Source of the DNA: Paucihalobacter sp036825875 | GTDB taxonomy: Bacteria; Bacteroidota; Bacteroidia; Flavobacteriales; Flavobacteriaceae | Assembly (NCBI RefSeq): GCF_036825875.1 | Contig: NZ_DAISXK010000001.1 | Coordinates: forward strand, 124,001-188,000 | Length of the DNA: 64,000 bases | Reading direction: 5' to 3' | Shown: piece after piece, positions 1 through 8,986 of the stretch | How the letters are laid out: each line of letters begins with the position of its first letter | Numbering within the stretch: position 1 is the stretch's first letter | Program-made: the position numbers and the translations under genes | The notes under the pieces: generated by a model | Databases searched by the model: none | What the model saw: only the letters and a program-made list of their open reading frames with translations | Told to the model about the DNA's origin: nothing

Positions 1-1557
1 CGCGTGATCGCGTTTATTTTTAATGGTGATAATAATGGAATCTTCGGTGGTAACTACGTCTTCAAATTTAAAGTCTATCTTTTTGCGGGTTTGAACATAA
101 TCGTTAAAAAACCAATCAATATCTCTAGTAGTTTTGCGTTTGATTGCGTTTTCAAATTCTTTGGTAGTAGTAAACTCAAGTTTGTTACTTTCTAAAAATT
201 CACCGACGGTTGTTTCAAAAATATCAGCGTTGATAAATTCATCTAAATATTTCAATCCCACACCAGCCTTGTATTTATTGGCGATATTGGCATTGAACTT
301 AATCAATTGATCTTTTGGCATGCTCAAGGGTTGGTCGTTGTTTTTACGAGCCATTTCCATAAAAAACAAATAGTACTGGAAATTGAAATCTACTTTTGCG
401 ACATTAAAAGAACGCACACCCCAAATATTTGAAAGTGAACCCATTAGTTTAGTTTCGGGATAGTTGATCTCTACATATTTCATCATGTAGTAAATTTGTA
501 AACCTTCAGATAACCAATAATCATTGCGTGGATGCATTAGCAAGATATTGTCGATATACTTTTTAAGAGCGGTTTTTAGGAGTTTAAGTTCGTACTGAAA
601 ATTATCGGGAAATACTTTGATAAAATCTGGTAATTGGTTCAGTCCGTATAAGGGATCGCGTGCATAGGCCAGATTAGAAACTACTAATTTTTGATGTGGA
701 TAGGTACCTAAATTATCCGTTAAAAATCGCACTATTTTATCCGTATAGATAGCTTTGTCTTCAGGTTTTAATCCTTTTTCGGTAATATTTGAAATGATGG
801 TGAATTGATCTGTTTGCACGAATTTATAATTGGGATAAGTGCCAATTACCATAAAAGTATCAGTTCTATCTTTACCAAATAAGCTAGTGGTTTGTTTAAG
901 TCCGTCAGGCAAGAAGTTAACAACATCCAATTCTGAAACTATGGTGTAATTACGCGGATGTTGCATATCAATGTAAATATCAGCTTTTGGAATGAGTAAA
1001 TCGTCCAAATTTTTATTGCTGTAATAATGCCATTCGCCATTGTAAAGTGCTGGTACAATATACCAGTATTTAAGGTTGAAGGTATTGTTTTTATCGATGC
1101 CATAATCAGTAAAGGTTGCATCAGGCACCACGCTTACATAATTTAAATTGATATTATAGGAAGCTCTAGGGTATAAAGGTTTGTTCAAATGGACTTCAAT
1201 TACATCGGGATGATCTTTAAGGTAATTAAAATTAAGACTATCTCTTTCTTGGTTTATAATGGAAGTTACTACTGTAAAGCCACGTTGTTCGCTTTTTGCC
1301 AAATGAAATTTGGTGCTGAACTCCATCTCAAAACGCTTGGCTAAGGGTGTTTTTTTGGTTGAATAGGCGTTATTCCAGTCGTTTAAATAAATGGTTTTAA
1401 GGGTGTCGTTTGAAGTGTTTTGATAGATGATCTGTTGTTCAATAGTGAGCGATTTAGAAGGCACGTCCAGTTTGGCCTCAATAGTTATTACATTTTGAGA
1501 TGTTAAAAACTGGGCAAATGCCATTAGGGATGCAACTATGATGTGGTTCTGTTTCAA
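1..1557 (-). CDS. M1-like (gluzincin) peptidase, zinc motif absent, 3' end outside window
   Basis: Open reading frame with a signal peptide (about residues 1-21, ending FAQFLTSQ) followed by an M1-type N-terminal beta domain and the start of the catalytic-domain fold. The segment DYWLSEGLQIYYMM matches the M1 WLxEG helix that carries the third zinc ligand. The HExxH helix that should lie about 18 residues before that glutamate is instead near LKTALKKYIDN, so the zinc-binding and catalytic residues are missing. The start is a TTG that overlaps the TGA of the upstream gene (TTGA); an in-frame TAA lies only 15 bases before it, and the next ATG would cut the signal peptide. The C-terminus lies beyond the left edge. 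Similar HExxH-less gluzincin proteins are, as I recall, common in Flavobacteriaceae; a non-enzymatic or binding role is inference. Confidence 0.8.
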   Translation of the reverse strand, partial: MKQNHIIVASLMAFAQFLTSQNVITIEAKLDVPSKSLTIEQQIIYQNTSNDTLKTIYLNDWNNAYSTKKTPLAKRFEMEFSTKFHLAKSEQRGFTVVTSIINQERDSLNFNYLKDHPDVIEVHLNKPLYPRASYNINLNYVSVVPDATFTDYGIDKNNTFNLKYWYIVPALYNGEWHYYSNKNLDDLLIPKADIYIDMQHPRNYTIVSELDVVNFLPDGLKQTTSLFGKDRTDTFMVIGTYPNYKFVQTDQFTIISNITEKGLKPEDKAIYTDKIVRFLTDNLGTYPHQKLVVSNLAYARDPLYGLNQLPDFIKVFPDNFQYELKLLKTALKKYIDNILLMHPRNDYWLSEGLQIYYMMKYVEINYPETKLMGSLSNIWGVRSFNVAKVDFNFQYYLFFMEMARKNNDQPLSMPKDQLIKFNANIANKYKAGVGLKYLDEFINADIFETTVGEFLESNKLEFTTTKEFENAIKRKTTRDIDWFFNDYVQTRKKIDFKFEDVVTTEDSIIITIKNKRDHA

Positions 1558-2816
1558 TTGGAGAGGATGAATTTAATAACCTTGTTAGATGATGAAGGCA
1601 CAACCAAAGTGTACACACCCGATGTTAAAAAGTTTAGATTCGCCGTTGTGTTTCCTGAAGCATCAGCTGAAAATATATGCACCACTTGCCCTAATTGATT
1701 GATGATTTTAAATTCTTGAATAGCTGTGTTTTTATGTTGAATCTGTATTGTACCATTTAAAATTAATGTTTTATTTAAACTGAAAGCCGTTTTTTGATCT
1801 ATTTCAGAAATGCTTAAAAGCTGCGGCGTTTCTAGTGTTAAGGTAACGGGCAAATGGTCGCTAAAATTGTGTAACGACTGCCGAATGGCCAATGAAAATT
1901 CGGGACCGCTGCAATCTCCTGAATTGATAGCACGATTATAGCAATCTGGGTTATTGTTATTTCCAAAAACTTGATAGGAGTCTTCTACGTAATATAGATC
2001 GGCATTATTCAGCATATTTTCGGAAGTTAAAATAAAATCAAAGCGGTCGTCAAAACCACCTGCAGCGCCTCCCAAGTTCGACATGGTTCGCGTTGATTGG
2101 GTAAAAACATCTAAAAAATCGAGGTTGTTACTCCAAACGCCAACGCGGTTGGGAGGGTCGGCAAAAGTGATGTGGTTCGTCACATCTAACAATTCTTGAA
2201 AGGCTGATTCAAAGGCAGAATAAAGGTTTAAATCGCCGCCTAAAATAATGTGGCTATCTTCAGGCAGGGTATCTAAATAGGCAACTAAATCTTGTACCAT
2301 TTGAAAACGTATATTCTCGTTAGAAGGACCAGTGGCGGCTTTTAAGTGGCAAACTATAACATCTAAAATTATTGGATCGAATTCCTGATTTACCGTGTTC
2401 AGCTTCAACTTATAGTGGTTAAAATCACGCACTAAGGTTGTTATTTCAGTTTGGTTTTCTAGTATAAACTTAGTGCTGTCGTAATACAGCATATTTTGAA
2501 GCTCATTATTGTCGCCTGTTAAATCATCGGAGCTATTGGTTACAAAATTCGCCATGGCATATTCAGGACGAATGGCGTTTTGAGTTATGGTAAGAAGGTT
2601 ATCGGCGCCTGTTTCATTATTAAGTTCGCAAACTAAAAATAAGTCTGGTTGGTAGTCACTTAAAATCGCTTCTAAATCAGAATCTCTTTCAGGAAATATG
2701 GTTTCTGTTGGATAGTTTAATAAATTGTAAAACATCACTTTAACACTACTTTGGGCATGTAAGCACAACGATAGGCCTAGCGTCAATATAAATACACTAC
2801 AACGAAATTTAATCAT
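1554..2816 (-). CDS. Secreted endonuclease/exonuclease/phosphatase-family protein with T9SS sorting domain
   Basis: The 420-residue protein begins with a signal peptide (about 1-22, LGLSLCLHAQ). An EEP-fold catalytic domain follows at about 25-328, with the expected motifs: CELN (glutamate near 64), GGDLNLYS (193-200), RFDFIL (258-263) and SDHLPV (319-324). These are metal and phosphate ligands in DNase I-like enzymes. Residues from about 345 form a T9SS type A sorting domain, with a QLGQVV segment and a LTSGVYTLVV segment near the end, so the protein should be secreted or anchored on the cell surface. The substrate cannot be told; extracellular DNA or a phosphoester is most likely. It overlaps the next gene by four bases (TTGA), suggesting translational coupling. 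Confidence 0.88.
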   Translation of the reverse strand: MIKFRCSVFILTLGLSLCLHAQSSVKVMFYNLLNYPTETIFPERDSDLEAILSDYQPDLFLVCELNNETGADNLLTITQNAIRPEYAMANFVTNSSDDLTGDNNELQNMLYYDSTKFILENQTEITTLVRDFNHYKLKLNTVNQEFDPIILDVIVCHLKAATGPSNENIRFQMVQDLVAYLDTLPEDSHIILGGDLNLYSAFESAFQELLDVTNHITFADPPNRVGVWSNNLDFLDVFTQSTRTMSNLGGAAGGFDDRFDFILTSENMLNNADLYYVEDSYQVFGNNNNPDCYNRAINSGDCSGPEFSLAIRQSLHNFSDHLPVTLTLETPQLLSISEIDQKTAFSLNKTLILNGTIQIQHKNTAIQEFKIINQLGQVVHIFSADASGNTTANLNFLTSGVYTLVVPSSSNKVIKFILSN

Positions 2817-2834
2817 AGTAAACCTTGGTATGTT

Positions 2835-3521
2835 TTAGAAATTAGGGCTCAACCTATAGTTTTCGTCAAATTTATTTAGTATATCAACCACTTCATCAGC
2901 AGAATCAACAATCTGCACTAAGTCTATATCTTTTGGACTGATATTGCCTGCTTCGGTCATGGTGGTTTTTACCCATTCCCATAATCCACCCCAAAATTCA
3001 CTTCCCACTAATATAATAGGAAAAAGGTCTATTTTATGCGTTTGAATCAGCGTAATGGCTTCAAACAATTCGTCTAAAGTTCCGAATCCGCCAGGCATTA
3101 CCACAAAACCTTGCGAATATTTAACAAACATCACCTTGCGCACGAAGAAGTAATCAAAGTCTAAACTTTTATCGGAATCAATATACGGATTGTCGTGTTG
3201 CTCGAAAGGCAAATCGATATTTAAACCCACAGAAGTGCCGCCGCCCAAATGCGCACCTTTGTTACCTGCTTCCATAATACCAGGGCCACCACCGGTTATG
3301 ACGCCGTAGCCGTGTTCTACTATTTTTTGGGCAACGTCAACCGCTAATTGGTAATATTTATGATCTGGCTTTGTTCTAGCCGACCCAAAAATGGATACAC
3401 AAGGTCCTATTTTACTCATGCGTTCAAATCCTGTGACGAATTCTCCCATGATTTTGAAAATGGCCCATGAGTCGTTTGTTTTTATTTCGTTCCAGCCTTT
3501 GTGTTTAAATTCTGCTCTCAT
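2835..3521 (-). CDS. LOG family protein (TIGR00730 Rossmann fold)
   Basis: The 228 residues contain the two LOG signatures, GGGPGIMEA (77-85) and PGGFGTLDE (143-151). These form the nucleotide pocket and catalytic site of cytokinin riboside 5'-monophosphate phosphoribohydrolases and related nucleotide 5'-monophosphate nucleosidases. Length and motif spacing are normal, so the enzyme is probably an active cytosolic nucleosidase hydrolysing an N-glycosidic bond of a purine nucleotide. The physiological substrate in Bacteroidota is not established. It lies 120 bases downstream of uvrA on the same strand, with a heptamer repeat just before its ATG, and 18 bases before the secreted EEP gene. Confidence 0.9.
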   Translation of the reverse strand: MRAEFKHKGWNEIKTNDSWAIFKIMGEFVTGFERMSKIGPCVSIFGSARTKPDHKYYQLAVDVAQKIVEHGYGVITGGGPGIMEAGNKGAHLGGGTSVGLNIDLPFEQHDNPYIDSDKSLDFDYFFVRKVMFVKYSQGFVVMPGGFGTLDELFEAITLIQTHKIDLFPIILVGSEFWGGLWEWVKTTMTEAGNISPKDIDLVQIVDSADEVVDILNKFDENYRLSPNF

Positions 3522-3550
3522 ATGTTGGTGTTCTATTTTTGGTATTTAAA

Positions 3551-3567
3551 GTTCAAGGTTCAAGGTT
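3551..3567. repeat. Short heptamer repeat (gttcaag x2 plus gtt)
   Basis: Two perfect tandem copies of gttcaag followed by a partial third copy, about 30 bases upstream of the LOG-family ATG. On the opposite strand the unit reads GAACCTT, the same GAACCnn pattern as the longer array before the DoxX gene. The array lies outside any coding frame. Confidence 0.7.
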
Positions 3568-3643
3568 TTCTCTTTTCTCTGTTCTTTTTCCAAATGAGTG
3601 TTAAAAATACTTATTTCAAACCATTCTTCCAGTCATCAGTCTA

Positions 3644-6490
3644 TTAATTACTTACCACGACATCCAATTCTTTTCTTAAAAACTTGGCGGTGTGGCTTTT
3701 CTTATCTTGAATTAGTTTTTCTGGCGTGCCTACAGCTACGACTTGTCCGCCGCCTTTGCCACCTTCGTAACCAATATCAATAATATAATCAACCATTTTT
3801 ATGACGTCTAAGTTGTGTTCGATAATCAATACGGTATTGCCTTTGTTCACTAGTTTTTGTAGTACTTTCATCAAAACATTAATGTCTTCAAAATGCAAAC
3901 CGGTTGTTGGTTCGTCTAAAATATAAAAAGTGTTACCAGTATCGCGTTTGCTTAATTCGGTAGCCAGTTTGATACGCTGGGCTTCACCACCCGACAAGGT
4001 TGTACTTTGTTGCCCTAAGGTGATATAGCCCAAGCCAACATCTTTAATCGTTTTGAGTTTTCGGTGTATTTTAGGGATGTGTTCAAAGAAGTCAACGGCC
4101 TCGTCGATGGTCATATTTAAAACATCACTGATGGATTTGCCTTTGTATCTTATTTCTAATGTTTCTCTGTTAAATCGTTTGCCTTGGCAGGTTTCGCACT
4201 CAACATAAACATCGGGTAGGAAATTCATTTCTATGACGCGTAAACCACCACCTTGGCAGGTTTCGCAGCGTCCGCCTGCTACATTAAAACTAAATCTGCC
4301 CGCTTTGTAGCCGCGTATCATCGCCTCTGGAATCATAGCAAACAAACTTCGTATTTCGCCAAACGTACCAGTATAAGTAGCTGGATTACTCCTTGGTGTG
4401 CGACCAATTGGCGATTGGTTGATGTCGATAACCTTATCGATATGCTCTAAACCTTTGATACTTTTATAAGGCATGGGTTTTTTAACCCCATTGAAAAAAT
4501 GTGCGTTTAAAATAGGGTAGAGGGTTTCATTTATTAAAGTAGATTTACCACTACCAGAAACACCCGTAACCCCAATCATGGTTCCTAGAGGTAAGGCCAC
4601 GTCTACGTTTTTAAGATTGTTTCCAGTACAGCCTTTTAGGCTTAAGGTTTTTCCGTTGCCTTTACGTCTTGTTTCTGGAATATTGATACTGAGTTTTCCA
4701 TTGAGATACTGGGCTGTAAGGGTGTTGCTGTTGAGTAATTCCTTAGGTGTGCCAATACTTATAATCTCACCACCATGGCGGCCTGCATGGGGTCCGATGT
4801 CAATCACATAATCGGCACGTTCAATCATGTCTTTATCGTGTTCTACCACAATTACTGAATTGCCAACATCCCGTAAGGCCATGAGCGAATTAATGAGCCT
4901 GTCGTTATCGCGCTGGTGCAAGCCAATACTTGGCTCGTCTAAAATATACAAAACACCAACCAATTGCGACCCGATTTGGGTAGCCAACCTGATGCGTTGT
5001 GCTTCACCACCCGATAGTGATTTTGAGCTTCGGTTTAAGCTTAAATAATTAAGTCCGACATCTAACAGAAACTGCAAACGACTTTTTATTTCTTTTATAA
5101 TTTCTTCTGCTATTTTTAGCTGTTTGCTACTGAGTTGCTTGGGCAATTTATCTATCCATACCGCTAGATCGCTGATATCCATATTTGCCAATTCGGCAAT
5201 ATTTTTACTGTTGACTTTAAAATAAAGCGACTCCTTTTTTAATCGCGATCCTTCACACTCTGGACAGGTAATTTTATCCATATATTCCTTTGCCCAACGC
5301 TGAAGTGATTTAGAATCGTTGTTGTGATATTGGTTATCAATAAAATTAGCAACGCCTTCAAAGTCTATTTTATAGTCGCGCGTCACACCTAGCGTTTTGC
5401 TTTCTACCGAAAATTTATCTTTACCACCAAACAGAATCATTTGCTTGGCTTCTTCAGGAATATCTTTATAAGCATCGGACAGCGAAAAGTTATAACGTTG
5501 CGCGATGAGTTCGAATTGTTTAAAAACCCAACTGCTTTTTTGCGGTCCGTGCGGTGCCAAAGCGCCATTTTTAATGGATAATTTGGGATCTGGGATTATT
5601 TTATCTGTATTTACCACATACAAATCGCCAATCCCATTACAGCGGTCGCAAGCGCCTTTTGGCGAGTTAAATGAAAAGTTGTTCGGCTCGGGATTTGGAT
5701 AGGAAATTCCTGAGGATGGACACATTAAATTCCGACTGAAATAGCGCAATTCTCCCGTTTCTTGTTCGATCACCATCAGCACATCTTCACCGTGATACAT
5801 GGCGGTGTGGATGGAATCGTTTAAACGTTTGATGGTGTCTTCGCTTTTATCTATTTGTAAGCGGTCGATTACGATTTCAATATCGTGTGTTTTGTAACGG
5901 TCTAGACGCATTCCTTTTTCGATATCTTTAATATCTCCATCGGTGCGCACTTTTACGAAACCTTGCTTGGCGATTTGCTCAAATAACTCACGGTAATGTC
6001 CTTTTCTTGAGCGAATAACTGGCGCCAAAATGCTTACACGCTTACCATCAAAAGCTTCTAATATCAGCTCGTTTATTTGTTCATCGGTGTAACTCACCAT
6101 CATCTCTCCAGTATTGTAACTGTAAGCATCGCTGGCTCTTGCGTAAAGTAATCGTAAAAAATCGTAAATTTCAGTAATAGTTCCAACCGTTGAGCGTGGC
6201 GATTTACTGGTGGTTTTTTGTTCAATGGCAATAACAGGTGAAAGACCGTCAATTTTATCAACATCTGGACGTTCTAATCCGCCTAAAAACTGACGGGCAT
6301 ACGCTGAAAAGGTTTCAATATAGCGGCGCTGGCCTTCGGCATAAATGGTATCGAAAGCCAAGGACGATTTGCCACTGCCCGAAAGGCCTGTAATCACCAC
6401 AAGTTTATCTCGGGGTATGGTAACATCAATATTTTTGAGGTTATGAACGCGTGCGCCTTTAACCTCAATTGCATCATCAAATTTATTCAT
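3644..6490 (-). CDS. uvrA: Excinuclease ABC subunit UvrA
   Basis: DNA-damage recognition ATPase of nucleotide excision repair, acting with UvrB. The 948-residue chain (from ATG 6490) shows both ABC ATPase halves: first Walker A GLSGSGKSSL (35-44), second Walker A GVSGSGKSTL, and two LSGGEAQRI signatures. Zinc-binding CxxC pairs are visible: CDRCNG, CPECEG, CETCQGGG and CETCQGKR. The frame stays open to 6523, but MNKFDDAIEVKG matches the usual UvrA beginning and sits about 32 bases after a predicted transcription start, so I chose it. Full length and intact. A TACCTTTG promoter element lies upstream. Confidence 0.98.
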   Translation of the reverse strand: MNKFDDAIEVKGARVHNLKNIDVTIPRDKLVVITGLSGSGKSSLAFDTIYAEGQRRYIETFSAYARQFLGGLERPDVDKIDGLSPVIAIEQKTTSKSPRSTVGTITEIYDFLRLLYARASDAYSYNTGEMMVSYTDEQINELILEAFDGKRVSILAPVIRSRKGHYRELFEQIAKQGFVKVRTDGDIKDIEKGMRLDRYKTHDIEIVIDRLQIDKSEDTIKRLNDSIHTAMYHGEDVLMVIEQETGELRYFSRNLMCPSSGISYPNPEPNNFSFNSPKGACDRCNGIGDLYVVNTDKIIPDPKLSIKNGALAPHGPQKSSWVFKQFELIAQRYNFSLSDAYKDIPEEAKQMILFGGKDKFSVESKTLGVTRDYKIDFEGVANFIDNQYHNNDSKSLQRWAKEYMDKITCPECEGSRLKKESLYFKVNSKNIAELANMDISDLAVWIDKLPKQLSSKQLKIAEEIIKEIKSRLQFLLDVGLNYLSLNRSSKSLSGGEAQRIRLATQIGSQLVGVLYILDEPSIGLHQRDNDRLINSLMALRDVGNSVIVVEHDKDMIERADYVIDIGPHAGRHGGEIISIGTPKELLNSNTLTAQYLNGKLSINIPETRRKGNGKTLSLKGCTGNNLKNVDVALPLGTMIGVTGVSGSGKSTLINETLYPILNAHFFNGVKKPMPYKSIKGLEHIDKVIDINQSPIGRTPRSNPATYTGTFGEIRSLFAMIPEAMIRGYKAGRFSFNVAGGRCETCQGGGLRVIEMNFLPDVYVECETCQGKRFNRETLEIRYKGKSISDVLNMTIDEAVDFFEHIPKIHRKLKTIKDVGLGYITLGQQSTTLSGGEAQRIKLATELSKRDTGNTFYILDEPTTGLHFEDINVLMKVLQKLVNKGNTVLIIEHNLDVIKMVDYIIDIGYEGGKGGGQVVAVGTPEKLIQDKKSHTAKFLRKELDVVVSN

Positions 6491-6528
6491 AGCATTTTTT
6501 AAATACCTAATGAAGGTAAACAAAGTTA

Positions 6529-6536
6529 CAAAGGTA
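6529..6536 (-). promoter_or_regulatory. Predicted -7 element TACCTTTG for uvrA
   Basis: On the minus strand the sequence reads TACCTTTG, matching the Bacteroidota -7 consensus TAnnTTTG. It would start transcription near 6522, giving a leader of about 32 nt to the uvrA ATG at 6490. No clear TTTG -33 element is present, so this is a prediction from one box. Confidence 0.5.
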
Positions 6537-6726
6537 AAGATTTAGTCGCTAAAACAGAAAGAAGTTAGATGCTAATACATATTGTTTTATTTGGTTGAAT
6601 TTAAATATTATACTATGATTTTAAAGGTATGAATACCATGGCTTTACATGATTTAAAAATATTTTCTACAAAGTAATAAACAGCATGATATTTGATTACA
6701 TTTGATGTGTGCATTTGTTTTAGATT

Positions 6727-7098
6727 ATGAAATTAAAGCTGCTATTTTCAGCCTGTTATTTAGTCCTGTTTTTTGGCAGTGCATTTGGCTTTAATGTTGA
6801 CGCTAAGGTTGTAAATTCTGAAGAATTTATAGCGGCATCTAGTCCGCAAAAGCACGCAGATATTTCGATTGGTGGTATACGCTTATTGGGTCTTACACCA
6901 GAGTCGGAAATTTCTATGGCGGGATACCAATCTCGTTTTCAAGCTGAAGAAAACAGTTTCGTAAAATTTTACCTTTCCATCGATTTTAGTGAAACCTTAG
7001 TTTTGGTTCGGCTTAACCATTACACGGTTTTTTATAATAATTGTTTGATTGCATCCCGAAAATCAGACCTAATCTTTCCTTTTCATTATTTCTGGTAG
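6727..7098 (+). CDS. Small exported protein of unknown function
   Basis: The 123-residue product has a hydrophobic N-terminal segment (about 5-21, LFSACYLVLFFGSAFG) consistent with a signal peptide. After it comes a short soluble region with no motif I recognise. The C-terminal third (LVRLNHYTVFYNNC and following) is rich in aromatic residues, unlike the rest. The gene is divergent from uvrA and sits alone, 87 bases before another unknown plus-strand gene. No enzymatic residues or lipobox are evident. It could be a lineage-specific periplasmic protein; the odd C-terminus might also reflect a frameshifted tail. Confidence 0.5.
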   Translation: MKLKLLFSACYLVLFFGSAFGFNVDAKVVNSEEFIAASSPQKHADISIGGIRLLGLTPESEISMAGYQSRFQAEENSFVKFYLSIDFSETLVLVRLNHYTVFYNNCLIASRKSDLIFPFHYFW

Positions 7099-7185
7099 TA
7101 ATAAAATTCTCATAAATTTTATTCATCCGTGGTTTTGCTAGCATTACCACCTTTATTTATCATTAATAATTAATTATCATTTAAA

Positions 7186-7653
7186 ATGAATTTAGGAATT
7201 ACCGTTACTGGGGCAATTTTAGTTGCTGTTTGCGCTTCACCCATCGTTTACTTTGTGGCTAGCCAAAAAAATCATAACAAAAACTTAGTGCAGTCATTAA
7301 AAAAATTGGCCGCTCAATATGACCACACGATCAATCAATATGATATTTGCGCGCATATGATTATTGGTTTAGACATCACTTCAAGCATGCTATATCTAAT
7401 AAAGCAAAAAGGAGATGAAATAGAGCAACATGCCATATCCTTAAAAGAAATCTCAGCCGCTACCTTAGAAACACATTATGCTAAAAACAACAATTTGAAG
7501 GTTATTGAACGATTAGGTATACGTTTTTTGCCTAAAAATGGTCATGTATCGGATGTGTTCTGGGAATTTTATAATACAGACGATACCTTTCAATTAAATG
7601 GCGAACTTCAGCTGACCCAAACTTGGATTGAGCGCATCAATAAAGTGCTTTAG
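7186..7653 (+). CDS. Single-pass membrane protein of unknown function
   Basis: The 155-residue product opens with a membrane segment (about 4-25, ending SPIVYFVAS) and continues as a soluble domain. A helical stretch (about 28-45) is followed by a mixed alpha/beta region (DICAHMIIGLDITSSMLYLI and beyond). Codon use looks native, and a strong hairpin terminator follows the stop, both supporting a real gene. I do not recognise the family. The N-terminal anchor with a soluble remainder suggests attachment to the inner membrane. Confidence 0.65.
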   Translation: MNLGITVTGAILVAVCASPIVYFVASQKNHNKNLVQSLKKLAAQYDHTINQYDICAHMIIGLDITSSMLYLIKQKGDEIEQHAISLKEISAATLETHYAKNNNLKVIERLGIRFLPKNGHVSDVFWEFYNTDDTFQLNGELQLTQTWIERINKVL

Positions 7654-7676
7654 TTTATTATTTTCATCATTAATAG

Positions 7677-7707
7677 AGGCATCTATGTTTTATAGATGCC
7701 TTTTTTT
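7677..7707 (+). terminator. Rho-independent terminator
   Basis: Perfect 10-bp stem aggcatctat (7677-7686) / atagatgcct (7692-7701) with a 5-nt loop, followed by a T run to 7707. It lies 24 bases after the stop of the membrane-protein gene at 7186-7653. Confidence 0.88.
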
Positions 7708-7819
7708 GTTGGAATTATTTGTTGATATTGCCGATTTAAATTCGATTTCTTTTGGATAGAATTTAATTCATATTTACTATTATTGTGTGATAAATTTTAT
7801 ATAATTAAAATAGTATTGA

Positions 7820-8344
7820 ATGAAACTTTTAGGAATAGGCTCAAGAATTGACCACCCCGAATTTGGAAAAGGCGTGGTAACCAACGTAACCTCTAAACAT
7901 TATTGGGTAACATTTATTGACAGTGGATTAGAAACCATTGATTTAGATTCAGAATTTGAAGTGATTGAAGCCACTGAAGATGAAGTAGACACTATCAGCT
8001 TTTTTGAAGTACAAAGCAGTTTGGTTGAAATATTGAAAAAGTGGAGTGATGTTTCTGAAGTGGTACCTATTGCCGATAAATGGAAAGGTGGTAATTTAAT
8101 TTTAGAACCAGGCGACACCTCATTGCAAGGTAAGGAAATACCTATTGATACTTTCTTTCATAAAATCACCATGGTGCGTGACCGCTTGCGCGTGATGGAA
8201 CAAAAAATTAATAGCAGCAATCTAGACGAACAAGAAAAAATTGATCTGCAGCAGTACATTACCAGATCTTACGGTAGTCTAACCAGTTTTAATGTATTGT
8301 TTAAACTAAAAACACATCAGTTTGTGGGGCAAAAAGGAGGTTGA
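7820..8344 (+). CDS. Conserved hypothetical protein with Tudor/SH3-like N-terminus
   Basis: The 174-residue soluble protein starts with a short beta-barrel-like module (about 1-50: GIGSRIDHPEFGKGVVTNV, then YWVTFIDSG). This resembles the small Tudor/SH3 modules at the C-terminus of UvrD/PcrA-type helicases, which read G-x-x-V-x-H-x-x-F-G-x-G-x-V. The remainder is predicted mostly helical, with an acidic linker near 48-60. No catalytic motif is visible. A nucleic-acid or RNA-polymerase-associated role would be a guess based on the N-terminal module. It ends just before a repeat-rich intergenic stretch and shows no signal sequence. Confidence 0.7.
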   Translation: MKLLGIGSRIDHPEFGKGVVTNVTSKHYWVTFIDSGLETIDLDSEFEVIEATEDEVDTISFFEVQSSLVEILKKWSDVSEVVPIADKWKGGNLILEPGDTSLQGKEIPIDTFFHKITMVRDRLRVMEQKINSSNLDEQEKIDLQQYITRSYGSLTSFNVLFKLKTHQFVGQKGG

Positions 8345-8384
8345 TATTAGAAGTGCGATTTACGATATTAGAAGTACAATATAC
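8343..8384. repeat. Two tandem 21-bp repeats
   Basis: Copies at 8343-8363 and 8364-8384 share the core gatattagaagt and end in ac; they differ at a few positions (gcgattt versus acaatat). The first copy begins at the last base of the TGA of the preceding gene, and the heptamer array follows 20 bases later. Confidence 0.75.
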
Positions 8385-8403
8385 GATGTACAATTATTGC
8401 CTT

Positions 8404-8459
8404 AAACCATGAACCACGAACCACAAACCACAAACCACAAACCATAAACTTTAAACCAT
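8404..8459. repeat. Imperfect tandem heptamer array (8 units) abutting a start codon
   Basis: Eight consecutive 7-bp units: aaaccat, gaaccac, gaaccac, aaaccac, aaaccac, aaaccat, aaacttt, aaaccat. The final unit runs into the ATG of the DoxX gene at 8458, so the array occupies its whole proximal leader. A change in copy number would alter leader length but not the reading frame. Confidence 0.85.
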
Positions 8460-8850
8460 GAACAAAAATTTACACCACATCGGATTACTTATTTTAAGAC
8501 TTGGCTTTGGTGCCCTTATGCTCACCCATGGCTTACCAAAAATTGCAAGATTAAGTGCTACACCTATAGTGTTTCCTGACCCTTTGGGCGTTGGAAGCGG
8601 CTTGAGTCTGGTACTCGCTTTAATTGGGGAAGTGCTAGCGCCCGTGTTTATTATCATTGGGTTAAAAACCAAATTGGCTACCATTCCAGCTTTAGTGACC
8701 ATGTTTGTGGCTGCTTTTGTGGTGCATTTAAACGATCCATTTGCCAAAAAAGAAATGGCATTGTTGTATTTGTTCGCTTTCTTGGTAATTTTATTATCGG
8801 GTGCTGGAAAGTATTCGGTGGATTCTTATTTGACTAATAAGAAAAGCTAA
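8458..8850 (+). CDS. DoxX family membrane protein
   Basis: The 130-residue integral membrane protein has about four hydrophobic segments and the DoxX-type opening, LILRLGFGALMLTHGLPKI, followed by a second helix LSLVLALIGEVLAPVFIIIG. Family length and topology fit. DoxX proteins are quinone-linked or redox-associated inner-membrane proteins of mostly unclear function; some partner with thiosulfate oxidation or SodA-linked systems, but nothing nearby indicates this here. The ATG is embedded in the last unit of the heptamer array. It appears to be transcribed alone. Confidence 0.9.
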   Translation: MNKNLHHIGLLILRLGFGALMLTHGLPKIARLSATPIVFPDPLGVGSGLSLVLALIGEVLAPVFIIIGLKTKLATIPALVTMFVAAFVVHLNDPFAKKEMALLYLFAFLVILLSGAGKYSVDSYLTNKKS

Positions 8851-8986
8851 AAACACTTTTGCTAAGTCAATTTATCAACCTTTGTTTTAGTAGATATAGC
8901 TTATTTCGTTTCACTGATGAATTTTTAAAGGATGTGACTTGATTTTTTATTAAATTTAACTCATTATTAATCCTTTATCTGGTGTT

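Noticed and set aside
4253..5048. Several plus-strand frames of 65-77 codons opposite uvrA
   Set aside because: They lie wholly inside the uvrA coding region in other frames, have no signal or domain pattern, and uvrA is intact; these are shadows of the real gene.
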